Positions 33,529-40,906 of a DNA stretch of 64,000 bases are shown piece by piece (within the stretch, counting starts at the first letter, position 1; every line of letters starts with the position of its first letter). The position numbers and the translations under genes were made by a program. A model generated the notes under the pieces. The model did not search any database and was not told where the DNA came from. It saw nothing but the letters and a program-made list of their open reading frames with translations. This DNA is from Maridesulfovibrio sp. (GTDB taxonomy: Bacteria; Desulfobacterota; Desulfovibrionia; Desulfovibrionales; Desulfovibrionaceae). Location: contig NZ_OY787459.1 of the NCBI RefSeq assembly GCF_963678865.1, positions 62,001 to 126,000 of the forward strand, given 5' to 3'.

Positions 33529-34596
33529 ATGAAATCTTCAGGTAACCGAAGGACGCAGGCCGTTCTAGTCTTGTCTTTGCTTGTACCTGTTTCCATTTTT
33601 GCCGCCTGTCTTTTCGGGGCTTACGGTACAGAAACTGCCCAAGTGCTGGCGGTTTTCAAATCCGTTCTTGGAGTCAGCACAGCAAAAGTTGATCAGGCTT
33701 TATCCTTTATTGTCGCTGATCTGCGCTTGAGCCGGGTCTGTCTCTCTTTTTTGGTGGGTATGTCGCTGGCTGTGGCCGGGACTGTCTATCAGGGAATTCT
33801 GCGTAACCCTTTGGCTGATCCGTTCACTCTGGGCGTGAGCAGCGGGGCGGCTTTCGGGGCCAGTCTGGCTATCTTTTTCGGATCTACCGTACTCGGTGCG
33901 GAGCTTTGGGCCAGATTCGGAAATCTGTTCCTGCCGCTTGCAGCCCTTACCGGGGCTATGGCCGCACTTGGTTCAGTTCTTATGCTGGGCAGGATCGGAG
34001 GAAGGCTTCGCCGCGAAACCATGGTTCTTGCCGGTATCGTGGTGGCGACTTTCCTCTCTGCACTCATTTCCCTGCTCAAGTCTCTTGATGAAGAATCCGT
34101 ATCCTCTATTGTTTTTTGGATTATGGGTAGTTTCCAAGGACGTGGTTGGTCCCATTTGCAGCTGTTTCTGCCGTATTTTATCGCCGGAATAGTGCCTATT
34201 ATCTACTACTCCCGTGAACTGGATATCCTTTCACTCGGAGAAACTCAGGCCCGTCATCTGGGCATGGATGTTTCCAGAGTACGTATGGCTTTGCTTATCG
34301 GTTCCGGGCTTTTGACCGGGGCGGCGGTGGCCGTATCCGGGATTATCGGATTCGTAGGGCTGGTTGTACCGCATCTGGTGCGTATGTTTCAGGGTGCGGA
34401 ACACAGGCCGCTCCTGCTGTCGTCTTCCCTATTGGGAGGACTGCTGTTGGTATGGTCCGATGTTATTGCCCGTTCGCTGCTTTCCGGTGGCGAGGAGCTT
34501 CCAGTGGGTGTAGTAACTGCGTTGCTAGGCGGACCGTTTTTTTGCATTGTGCTGCGTTCCGGTTTCCGCAGTGGAAGCGGGGGAAGCGGCTTATGA
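33529..34596 (+). CDS. FecCD/BtuC-type ABC transporter permease
   Basis: A 355-residue inner-membrane permease with about ten helices of the FecCD family for cobalamin, haem or siderophores. DLRLSRVCLSFLVGMSLAVAGTVYQGILRNPLADPFTLGVSSGAAFGASLAI is the family core, and GFVGLVVPHLVRMFQGAEHRPLLLSSSLLGG the coupling-helix region. It lies 21 bp after cbiK and overlaps the ATPase start (ATGA). The riboswitch and neighbouring cobalamin genes point to cobalamin, cobinamide or a tetrapyrrole precursor as substrate. Confidence 0.9.
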   Translation: MKSSGNRRTQAVLVLSLLVPVSIFAACLFGAYGTETAQVLAVFKSVLGVSTAKVDQALSFIVADLRLSRVCLSFLVGMSLAVAGTVYQGILRNPLADPFTLGVSSGAAFGASLAIFFGSTVLGAELWARFGNLFLPLAALTGAMAALGSVLMLGRIGGRLRRETMVLAGIVVATFLSALISLLKSLDEESVSSIVFWIMGSFQGRGWSHLQLFLPYFIAGIVPIIYYSRELDILSLGETQARHLGMDVSRVRMALLIGSGLLTGAAVAVSGIIGFVGLVVPHLVRMFQGAEHRPLLLSSSLLGGLLLVWSDVIARSLLSGGEELPVGVVTALLGGPFFCIVLRSGFRSGSGGSGL

Positions 34597-35369
34597 TCAG
34601 GATCACGGACTTAAAAGCAGGGTACGCAGGGAATGAGGTCCTGCATGGTCTGAACCTCGAGTTTGCCAAAGGGTCCATGACCGCGATTCTCGGTCCTAAC
34701 GGCAGCGGCAAGACCACCCTCGTCTCATCAATTTCAGGTATACTTTCGCCTCTGGCCGGGAGCATTGAGATTGAAGGCAGGAGAGTTGATGCATACCGTC
34801 CCCGTGAACTGGCCGGAATTATGGCTGTATTGCCGCAGCGTGTCGATCCGGCTTTCGGGCTGACCGTTGAATCCATGGTCATGATGGGCCGTTATGCTCA
34901 TGGTTCCGGTTTTTTCGGTTATGATGCCGAAGATGAGCGGATTGTGGCGGAAGCTATAGAGCGGGTCGGCATTAAACATCTGGCCGAGAGGTCAGTTGCA
35001 GAACTTTCCGGTGGTGAGTTCCAAAGAGTGCTTATGGCCCGCACAGTTGCCCAGCAGGCTGGGATAATGGTCTTGGATGAAGCCTCTTCCGGTGTGGATG
35101 TTGCGGGTAAGATTGAGCTTTTTGATCTGTTGAAAAGCATGAATCGTGGTGGAGCAACTATTGTCTGCGTAATTCACGATCTTAATCTGGCTGCCCTTTA
35201 TTTTGAGCGGTTGGTCTTTCTTTCCGGTGGAAACGTGGCACTTGACGGTTCACCTGTGGAAGTGATCACAGAGGAGAATATTTCAAATGTTTATGAAACA
35301 TCTGTCGCGGTTGTTGAGCATCCCAGTCTCGGCGTTCCGCAGGTTCTTTTTTCTCCTGCTGCTGATTAG
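34593..35369 (+). CDS. BtuD/FecE-type ABC transporter ATPase
   Basis: A 258-residue ABC ATPase: Walker A LGPNGSGKTTLVSSISG, Q-loop AVLPQRVDPAFGLTVESMVMMGRYAHG (typical of the FepC/BtuD class), signature ELSGGEFQRVLMARTVAQQAGIMVLDEASSGVD and H-loop VCVIHDLNLAALYFERLVFLSGG. It powers the adjacent permease. The ATG overlaps the permease stop as ATGA. Its last 83 bases overlap the next gene, so translation of the two is probably coupled. Confidence 0.92.
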   Translation: MIRITDLKAGYAGNEVLHGLNLEFAKGSMTAILGPNGSGKTTLVSSISGILSPLAGSIEIEGRRVDAYRPRELAGIMAVLPQRVDPAFGLTVESMVMMGRYAHGSGFFGYDAEDERIVAEAIERVGIKHLAERSVAELSGGEFQRVLMARTVAQQAGIMVLDEASSGVDVAGKIELFDLLKSMNRGGATIVCVIHDLNLAALYFERLVFLSGGNVALDGSPVEVITEENISNVYETSVAVVEHPSLGVPQVLFSPAAD

Positions 35370-36219
35370 TTTTTCAAGCAGCGCACAGGCTGCGGTTTCC
35401 ATTGTTGATGATTTCGGCAATGAGCTGACCCTGAAGTCTCCGGCAAAACGCATTGTGGCCCTTTACGGATCGTTTAATGAGATTCTTTGCGCCATGGATC
35501 TTGGAGACAGGCTGGTAGCCCGGACAGCTGCGGATCATTACCCGGAACAGATTACAGCTCTACCTTCAATCGGTACCCATATGCGTCCCAATCCGGAACT
35601 GATCGTGGCTATGAAGCCCGATCTGGTTCTTCAGATGGCCGGGCGTTCGAAAGCGGCAAGCGCACTTGAACCTTTGCGTACAAGGGGTATCCCCTGCGCA
35701 ATGTTCAAAGTTGCTTCATTTGAGGAAATGTTTTCCATGATCCGCAGGCTGGGTATACTCACCGGGAAGCCGGGAGCAGCGCAGAAACTGGTGGATTCAA
35801 TGAATGCGCGGCTTAATGCTGTGTCGGAGCGATGTGTGAGATCCTCATCCGAATCCGCACCGTCGGTGTTTTTCGAAATACGGTATCCCAATCTTCTGGC
35901 AGCCGGACAAGGCTCAATAGTAAATGATATTATCCGTCATGCCGGGGGAATTAATTGTGTAGACAATCATAAAAAGATTGTGCGTCTGGGCGAGGAAGAG
36001 TTAATGCGCCTCAACCCGCAAAATTATGTTTACCAGACCGGGCGCATGAATCCGTCCCCGGTCAGGCCGGATGAGCGCAGTCATCTCAGATTTCTTGATG
36101 CGGTGCGCAATAAAAAAATTTTAAATGTGGACGAGTCGGTTTTTTCCCGGCCCGGACCCAGAAATGTAGAGGCCGTTGAAATTCTGGCGGACTTCCTGCT
36201 CAATCAAAAAGAGAAATAA
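35287..36219 (+). CDS. BtuF/FepB-type periplasmic substrate-binding protein
   Basis: A 310-residue class III (helical backbone) binding protein with a long signal peptide (RRFFFLLLLISFSSSAQA). VSIVDDFGNELTLKSPAKRIVALYGSFNEILCAMDLGDRLVARTAAD and IGTHMRPNPELIVAMKPDLVLQMAGR are family signatures. GAGGAG lies 10 bases before the ATG at 35287; a second ATG at 35293 is possible. The gene starts 83 bp inside the ATPase gene, a long overlap. It delivers the ligand, likely a corrinoid or tetrapyrrole, to the BtuC-like permease. Next gene begins directly after its stop. Confidence 0.9.
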   Translation: MFMKHLSRLLSIPVSAFRRFFFLLLLISFSSSAQAAVSIVDDFGNELTLKSPAKRIVALYGSFNEILCAMDLGDRLVARTAADHYPEQITALPSIGTHMRPNPELIVAMKPDLVLQMAGRSKAASALEPLRTRGIPCAMFKVASFEEMFSMIRRLGILTGKPGAAQKLVDSMNARLNAVSERCVRSSSESAPSVFFEIRYPNLLAAGQGSIVNDIIRHAGGINCVDNHKKIVRLGEEELMRLNPQNYVYQTGRMNPSPVRPDERSHLRFLDAVRNKKILNVDESVFSRPGPRNVEAVEILADFLLNQKEK

Positions 36220-36927
36220 ATGAATAGTTCCGGAAAAATATATGGAATCGGGGTCGGTCCCGGTGATTCTGATTTGCTGACCGTGAGAGCGGTCCGTGTG
36301 CTTGAGAAAGTTGATGTGGTTTTTGCTGCCTCATCCACCAAGAATGAATATTCACATTCCCTTGAAATAGCATCCGAATTTGTGCGCGAGGATTGTGAAG
36401 TGGTCAAGCTTGGCTATCCCATGACCCGTGATAAAGATGTACTTAATAGAGCGTGGGAAGAAAATTGCCGCATTGCCTGCAAAGTGCTGACGGGCGGTAG
36501 GACTGCAGCTTTTCTTACCCTTGGCGATCCGTTGATTTATTCCACTTTCGGCTACATGATGCAGACCATGAAGCGGCTTTTTCCAAAAGTTGAATTTGAA
36601 GTTGTACCCGGCATTACCTCGTATCAGGCTGCCGCTGCAAGATCACAGCAGGTACTGGTGGAATCGGGGCAGAATCTACTGCTTACTTCCGGTGTTGCTG
36701 ATGCAGGAAAGTTCGCTGATTCCTTGGAGAATGTAGATAACGCCGTGATTCTTAAAGCCTACCGTAATTTCCCGGAATTACGTGAGAGAGTAAATGCGAT
36801 GGAGAATATGGATGTAAAATTTTATACCCGTCTGGGGCTGGATGGGGAAGCTATCTATCTCGATATCAACGAGGTACCGGATAAAACGACCTATCTTTCG
36901 CTTATGTTGCTTACGGCTAAAAAATAG
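36220..36927 (+). CDS. cbiL: Precorrin-2/cobalt-factor II C20-methyltransferase
   Basis: A 235-residue SAM-dependent tetrapyrrole methyltransferase. KIYGIGVGPGDSDLLTVRAVRVLEKVDVVFAASSTK opens the fold (GxGPGD), TAAFLTLGDPLIYSTFGYMMQTM is the GDP motif and EVVPGITSYQAAAARSQQVLVESGQNLLLT the third family motif. CbiL/CobI adds the C20 methyl group after cobalt insertion by CbiK, so the operon encodes two consecutive enzymes of the anaerobic pathway around the transporter. The start codon follows the upstream stop without a gap (TAA ATG). Confidence 0.93.
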   Translation: MNSSGKIYGIGVGPGDSDLLTVRAVRVLEKVDVVFAASSTKNEYSHSLEIASEFVREDCEVVKLGYPMTRDKDVLNRAWEENCRIACKVLTGGRTAAFLTLGDPLIYSTFGYMMQTMKRLFPKVEFEVVPGITSYQAAAARSQQVLVESGQNLLLTSGVADAGKFADSLENVDNAVILKAYRNFPELRERVNAMENMDVKFYTRLGLDGEAIYLDINEVPDKTTYLSLMLLTAKK

Positions 36928-36952
36928 TTGATATTGCAGGTTGTTATTTGAA

Positions 36953-36983
36953 AAGGCCGTGAATCTATCGGATTCACGGCCTT
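36953..36983. terminator. Bidirectional terminator after cbiL
   Basis: A 13-bp perfect stem AAGGCCGTGAATC (36953-36965) with 36971-36983, loop TATCG, followed by TTATTTTTA; serves the convergent aminotransferase gene as well. Confidence 0.92.
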
Positions 36984-36987
36984 ATTT

Positions 36988-37989
36988 TTAGCTTTTTATG
37001 ATCGGTGTCCCTGTTTCCTGAAGGTCTTTTTGCAATAATTCGCGCATGCGTTTGCAGATGGGACCGGGGCGGACATCGTGGATAGGTTTTTTATTGAAAC
37101 GGACAACCCCTACGGCATCAATGGATGTGCCGCAGATGATCACTTCCTTAGCCAGCAGGATGTCGTCTTCTGATATGGCCCGGAAATCCACTTCAATCTC
37201 ATCTTCAATGAGTTGGATGGCGCGGGCAATGGTTGTCCCGGCCAGTGAGTTGGTGAATTTAGGGGTATAGAGTTTGTTGTCACTGCTGACAATGCACACA
37301 TTTTCAGTGGCTCCTTCTGCAAGGAAGCTCAGGCTGTCAAAACAGAAAGGTATATCGAACCCTTCCTCTTTGGCGTTGATTTTCATCAATACGTTGGGCA
37401 GGTAATCGATGGATTTGATGGTCGCCAGATATGGTTGTTTTGCCGGAACCTTGCTTCTGAAAGCGGTTATTCCTTTTTCGTACCATGATTCCGGTTTCGG
37501 GGTGTATTTGTAGACTACGATATACAGGGAAGGTACCGGGCATTCGTAAGGATCAATGCCGAATCCGCCGGGGCCACGACCGAGCAGCACCCGCACCAGA
37601 CCTGAATCAACCCCGGATGCTCCTGCAACTTCCAGAATGATATTGCCTAATTCATCCCATGAGCAGGGCGGCTCGAGGCTGATTGTGCGGGCGGAGCGTT
37701 TCATGCGTCGCAGGTGCGGTTCAAGCTGATAAAGCTTGCCGTCCACAAATTTCATGGTTTCAAATACGCCGTCACCGCGATGCACGAGGTGGTCGTCCCA
37801 CGGCATGAGCATGAGTTTGGGATCTGTGCAGACCAGCCCGATGCGGTGTTCATAGAAAGCGCACACTTTTTCAGTCCCCGCACGCATGGCTGAAAGCATG
37901 GCATCAATATATTCGTTACTGTCTACTTTTCTGATCAATTCCGGACTCCGTATAATTATTAAAACCCCGTCAGGGATCATCACCGCCAT
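36988..37989 (-). CDS. Class IV (branched-chain/D-amino acid/ADC lyase-like) PLP aminotransferase
   Basis: A 333-residue fold-type IV PLP enzyme. HLVHRGDGVFETMKFVDGKLYQLEPHLRRMKRSA is the family N-terminal signature, LATIKSIDYLPNVLMKINAKEEGFD contains the PLP-binding Lys, and FLAEGATENVCIVSSDNKLYTPKFTNSLAGTTIARAI the cofactor-phosphate loop. It could be a branched-chain aminotransferase, D-alanine aminotransferase or aminodeoxychorismate lyase; sequence inspection cannot decide. About 60 residues precede the usual family start, so the true N-terminus may differ or be an added segment; the ATG at 37989 lacks a strong ribosome-binding site. Confidence 0.85.
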   Translation of the reverse strand: MAVMIPDGVLIIIRSPELIRKVDSNEYIDAMLSAMRAGTEKVCAFYEHRIGLVCTDPKLMLMPWDDHLVHRGDGVFETMKFVDGKLYQLEPHLRRMKRSARTISLEPPCSWDELGNIILEVAGASGVDSGLVRVLLGRGPGGFGIDPYECPVPSLYIVVYKYTPKPESWYEKGITAFRSKVPAKQPYLATIKSIDYLPNVLMKINAKEEGFDIPFCFDSLSFLAEGATENVCIVSSDNKLYTPKFTNSLAGTTIARAIQLIEDEIEVDFRAISEDDILLAKEVIICGTSIDAVGVVRFNKKPIHDVRPGPICKRMRELLQKDLQETGTPIIKS

Positions 37990-38072
37990 AATCTTCAGGA
38001 AAAACTACTTCCGTGAAGCGGAGTTACATTACCGCCAAAGGGCGGACTTTCGCAAGAGGGAATAGGCGTTAA

Positions 38073-38111
38073 AAAAAGCGGTAAAGCCGAAAGACGACTT
38101 CACCGCTTTTT
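38073..38111 (-). terminator. Terminator of asd
   Basis: AAAAAGCGGT (38073-38082) pairs with ACCGCTTTTT (38102-38111), with inner AAAG/CTT pairing. The T-run follows on the minus strand, 76 bp beyond the asd stop. Confidence 0.82.
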
Positions 38112-38186
38112 AATTATGAAAGGAACCTTTTATAAACTTTGCAATGATCTAACTACCTAAAGGTGGTTGTGATTTACAAAGTTTTT

Positions 38187-39215
38187 TTATTTTACACGAA
38201 CCAGATCACGTTCAATGAGTGTTTCGGCTATCTGTACGGTGTTCAGGGCTGCACCCTTGCGGATGTTATCGGAAACGATCCACATGTTCAGGCCGTTTTC
38301 AATGGTTTCATCCTCACGGATACGTCCTACATAAACATCATCTTCGCCAGCGCAGTCGACAGCCATGGGGTAGAGATTCTTCTCAGGATAATCAACAACG
38401 GTCACACCGGGGAAGTTTGAAAGCAGATTACGGCATTCTTCAACAGTAATCTTTTTCTCGGTCTCGATGTTAACGGACTCGGAATGGCTGTAGAAGACGG
38501 GGACGCGCACTGTGGTGGCAGTGAGTTTTATGGAATCATCACCCATGATTTTTTTGGTCTCATTGACCATTTTCATTTCTTCTTTGGTGTAGCCGTTATC
38601 CATGAAAACATCGATGTGCGGCAGGCAGTTGAAAGCTATCTGATGCGGGTAGACATTGGGGACAACTTCCTTGCCGTTGAAAAGTCTGCTGACCTGAGTT
38701 TCCAGTTCGGTGATGGCTTTCTGGCCGGTGCCGGAAACTGCCTGATAAGTGGAAACAACGATACGTTTGATTTTAGCTGCATCGTGGATGGGTTTAAGAG
38801 CTACGACCATCTGGATAGTGGAACAGTTGGGGTTGGCGATGATGCCGGGATGCCAGTCGAGGTCCTCGGGGTTCACTTCAGGTACTACGAGAGGGATTTT
38901 AGGATCCATTCTCCAAGCACTGGAGTTATCAACCACTACACAACCAGCTTTTGCAGCTAGGGGAGCGAATTTTTCGGAGGTACCGCCGCCTGCGGAAAAA
39001 AGAGCAATGTCGAAACCTTCAAAGGAATCTTCTTTAAGTTCGATAACAGTCAGCTCTTCGCCTTTAAAGGGAACCTTGGTCCCGGCGGAACGGGAGGAAG
39101 AAAAAGGAACAACTTCAGAAGCTGGGAAGTTGCGTTGCTCAAGCACTTTAAGCATTTCACGGCCAACGGCTCCAGTGGCCCCTACAACAGCAACTTTGGG
39201 ATTTTTGGTACTCAT
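38187..39215 (-). CDS. asd: Aspartate-semialdehyde dehydrogenase
   Basis: A 342-residue NADPH-dependent enzyme reducing aspartyl-phosphate to aspartate semialdehyde, the branch point to lysine/diaminopimelate, threonine and methionine. KVAVVGATGAVGREMLKVLEQRNFP is the NADP site, SAGGGTSEKFAPLAAKAGCVVVDNSSAWRMD a conserved segment, IANPNCSTIQMVVALKP holds the catalytic Cys and the C-terminal domain has YTKEEMKMVNETKKIMGD and VPVFYSHSESVNIETEKKI. A GGAGGTTT site precedes the ATG. metF lies just upstream on the same strand, which is functionally consistent with methionine supply. Confidence 0.96.
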   Translation of the reverse strand: MSTKNPKVAVVGATGAVGREMLKVLEQRNFPASEVVPFSSSRSAGTKVPFKGEELTVIELKEDSFEGFDIALFSAGGGTSEKFAPLAAKAGCVVVDNSSAWRMDPKIPLVVPEVNPEDLDWHPGIIANPNCSTIQMVVALKPIHDAAKIKRIVVSTYQAVSGTGQKAITELETQVSRLFNGKEVVPNVYPHQIAFNCLPHIDVFMDNGYTKEEMKMVNETKKIMGDDSIKLTATTVRVPVFYSHSESVNIETEKKITVEECRNLLSNFPGVTVVDYPEKNLYPMAVDCAGEDDVYVGRIREDETIENGLNMWIVSDNIRKGAALNTVQIAETLIERDLVRVK

Positions 39216-39376
39216 AGCTAAACCTCCATATTCTAGACCCGGACCATCGGCAGCCCGGTTTTTGTGTTGATTTCATCCGTCAATGTAAAAATTGCCGGTT
39301 CAATTGCCTCGTTATAATAAATACATCCAACTTCATCATGATGTTGTTGGAGATGATAAACCAATATTTTTTAAAA

Positions 39377-40249
39377 CTAAAATTTCAATGCCTTACCGAT
39401 TTCAAGGCAGGCCTTAGCTCTGTTCAGTGTGTAAAGATGCACACCGGGAGCGCCTCCATCAAGCAGTTCCTGCGCTTGTTTGGTGGCAAACTCGATCCCC
39501 AGTTTGTAGACAGCATCATCACCGCCTTCCGCATGTGCTTTTTCCAATGCACTGAGGAATTTTCCGGGAATTGCCGCTCCGCACAATGAAAGGATGAATT
39601 TAGCAGACTTAAGGCTCATGATTGGGAGAACTCCGGGCAGTACCGGCACATTAACGCCCATCCCTTTCAGTCTGTCGCAGAAGTCAAAGTAGACTCGGTT
39701 ATCAAAAAAGAGCTGGGTGATGATAAACTCACCACCTTCATTGATTTTATATTTCATCCATTTGAAATCATCCTTGATGGAAGGGGATTCAAGATGGGCT
39801 TCCGGGTATCCGGCCACAGCAATGCCTACGCCGGGATGTTTTTCCTTTACATAAGTAACAAGGTCGGAGCCGTGCTTGAAGGTCTGGGTGTTGAAGTCGA
39901 AATCTTTGTCATCTGCCGGGGCATCGCCACGCAGGGCAAGGATGTTTTCGACTTCCGCTTCCTGGAGAGCGGAAACAAATTCACTGATGTTTTCAGGGCT
40001 GGCACCGACACAGGTCAGGTGTGCGAGAGGCTCAATACCGGCATCCTGCTTCATTCTTTTGACAATTTCAAGTGAATTGTCCTGTGTTCCTCCACCTGCG
40101 CCGTAAGTAACTGATGCGAAAAGGGGATTCAGAGCCTTCAGTTTCTCCACAACCTCAAAGAATTTGGGCCACGATTCGCGGTCCTTGGGAGGAAAGAATT
40201 CCAGCGAGATGAACTGTCCGTTTTTATTAATCAGATCAATAATTTTCAT
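39377..40249 (-). CDS. metF: 5,10-methylenetetrahydrofolate reductase
   Basis: A 290-residue FAD-containing TIM-barrel enzyme reducing methylene-THF to methyl-THF for methionine synthesis or C1 metabolism. FISLEFFPPKDRESWPKFFEVVEKLKALNPLFASVTYGAGGGT is the MetF N-terminal signature with the catalytic Glu; PLAHLTCVGAS and NILALRGDAP are FAD/substrate-binding strands, and KYKINEGGEFIITQLFFDNRVYFDF the family's C-terminal motif. The ATG is preceded by TTGGAG. The intergenic repeat fills its upstream region up to the Nudix gene. Confidence 0.95.
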   Translation of the reverse strand: MKIIDLINKNGQFISLEFFPPKDRESWPKFFEVVEKLKALNPLFASVTYGAGGGTQDNSLEIVKRMKQDAGIEPLAHLTCVGASPENISEFVSALQEAEVENILALRGDAPADDKDFDFNTQTFKHGSDLVTYVKEKHPGVGIAVAGYPEAHLESPSIKDDFKWMKYKINEGGEFIITQLFFDNRVYFDFCDRLKGMGVNVPVLPGVLPIMSLKSAKFILSLCGAAIPGKFLSALEKAHAEGGDDAVYKLGIEFATKQAQELLDGGAPGVHLYTLNRAKACLEIGKALKF

Positions 40250-40251
40250 GC

Positions 40252-40375
40252 TTGCTCCAATTTGATGCGCTTCGCGCTTTTAATAATTTGGTTATGCCTC
40301 CGGCGGCTTAAGCTCTCTGGAAAGGGCTTAATTGTCCCAAATATTTCAATAAGGTTTCGCCGTGTTGTATGACAG
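40252..40375. repeat. Dispersed intergenic repeat, inverted copy
   Basis: On the minus strand the modules appear in the same order as at 5862-6023: GGCGAAACC, ATATTTGGGAC, TTAAGCCCTTTCC with AGCTTAA, GCCGCCGGAGGC, then AAAAGCGCGAAGCGCATC next to the metF ribosome-binding site. The orientation relative to transcription is opposite to the copies at 4.5 and 6.0 kb. Confidence 0.8.
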
Positions 40376-40393
40376 ATTGTGCGGGGAGGGGAT

Positions 40394-40801
40394 TTATTTG
40401 TTAAATTCCCTTTTCTTTAACATTTCGAGGATTTCGTAATTTACTGGCAGGAATTTTACTTCACGCATGTTTTTGAGATCAAACCAGTCAAAGTGCTGGT
40501 TTTCAAGTGATTTAACTTGTCCGCTAAATTCCCAGATGTCGAAAAAATATAAGCGCACCGTGTATTCGGGGTACTCTACAGTTTTTTCCATCCAGAAGTC
40601 AAAGCTTGTAGGAGTTATGCCCAGCTCTTCCTGAAGCTCACGCACCAGTGCCTCACCAAGGGATTCACTGGTTTCAACTTTGCCACCGGGAAATTCCCAC
40701 CACCCGGCGTAATCTTTACCAGTTGGACGTTCTGCGGAAAGGAAAAGATTCTCTTTCCAGATAATTCCCGCAACGACTTTGATGGGTTGTGTCTTTTTCA
40801 T
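40394..40801 (-). CDS. MutT-like Nudix hydrolase
   Basis: A 135-residue protein with a complete Nudix box, GGKVETSESLGEALVRELQEELGI, matching GX5EX7REUXEEXGU (residues about 39-61). The opening KVVAGIIWKENLFLSAERPTGKDYAGWWEFPGG and the ending WFDLKNMREVKFLPVNYEIL are typical of MutT/8-oxo-dGTP diphosphatases, which sanitise the nucleotide pool. Other nucleotide substrates are possible. Located between repeats, downstream of the ABC-F gene on the same strand. Confidence 0.9.
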   Translation of the reverse strand: MKKTQPIKVVAGIIWKENLFLSAERPTGKDYAGWWEFPGGKVETSESLGEALVRELQEELGITPTSFDFWMEKTVEYPEYTVRLYFFDIWEFSGQVKSLENQHFDWFDLKNMREVKFLPVNYEILEMLKKREFNK

Positions 40802-40837
40802 TATGCGTTAATTCAAAAAGCTGCACAGCGAAGCTTG

Positions 40838-40905
40838 ATAAAAAGTTTAGGAGTGTCCAGAGAAACCTTTTCAAAGGGTTATTGGGATCCCGGAGTGCAC
40901 CGGAG
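40838..40905. repeat. Degenerate copy of the dispersed repeat
   Basis: AAAAAGTTTAGGAGTGTCC, AGAGAAACCTTTTCAAAGGGTT and CCGGAGTGCACCGGAGGC follow the layout of the other copies (G-rich module, CCTTTT/AAAGG hairpin, GCCGGAGGC core) but differ in sequence. It fills the gap between the Nudix and ABC-F genes. Confidence 0.45.
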
Positions 40906-40906
40906 G

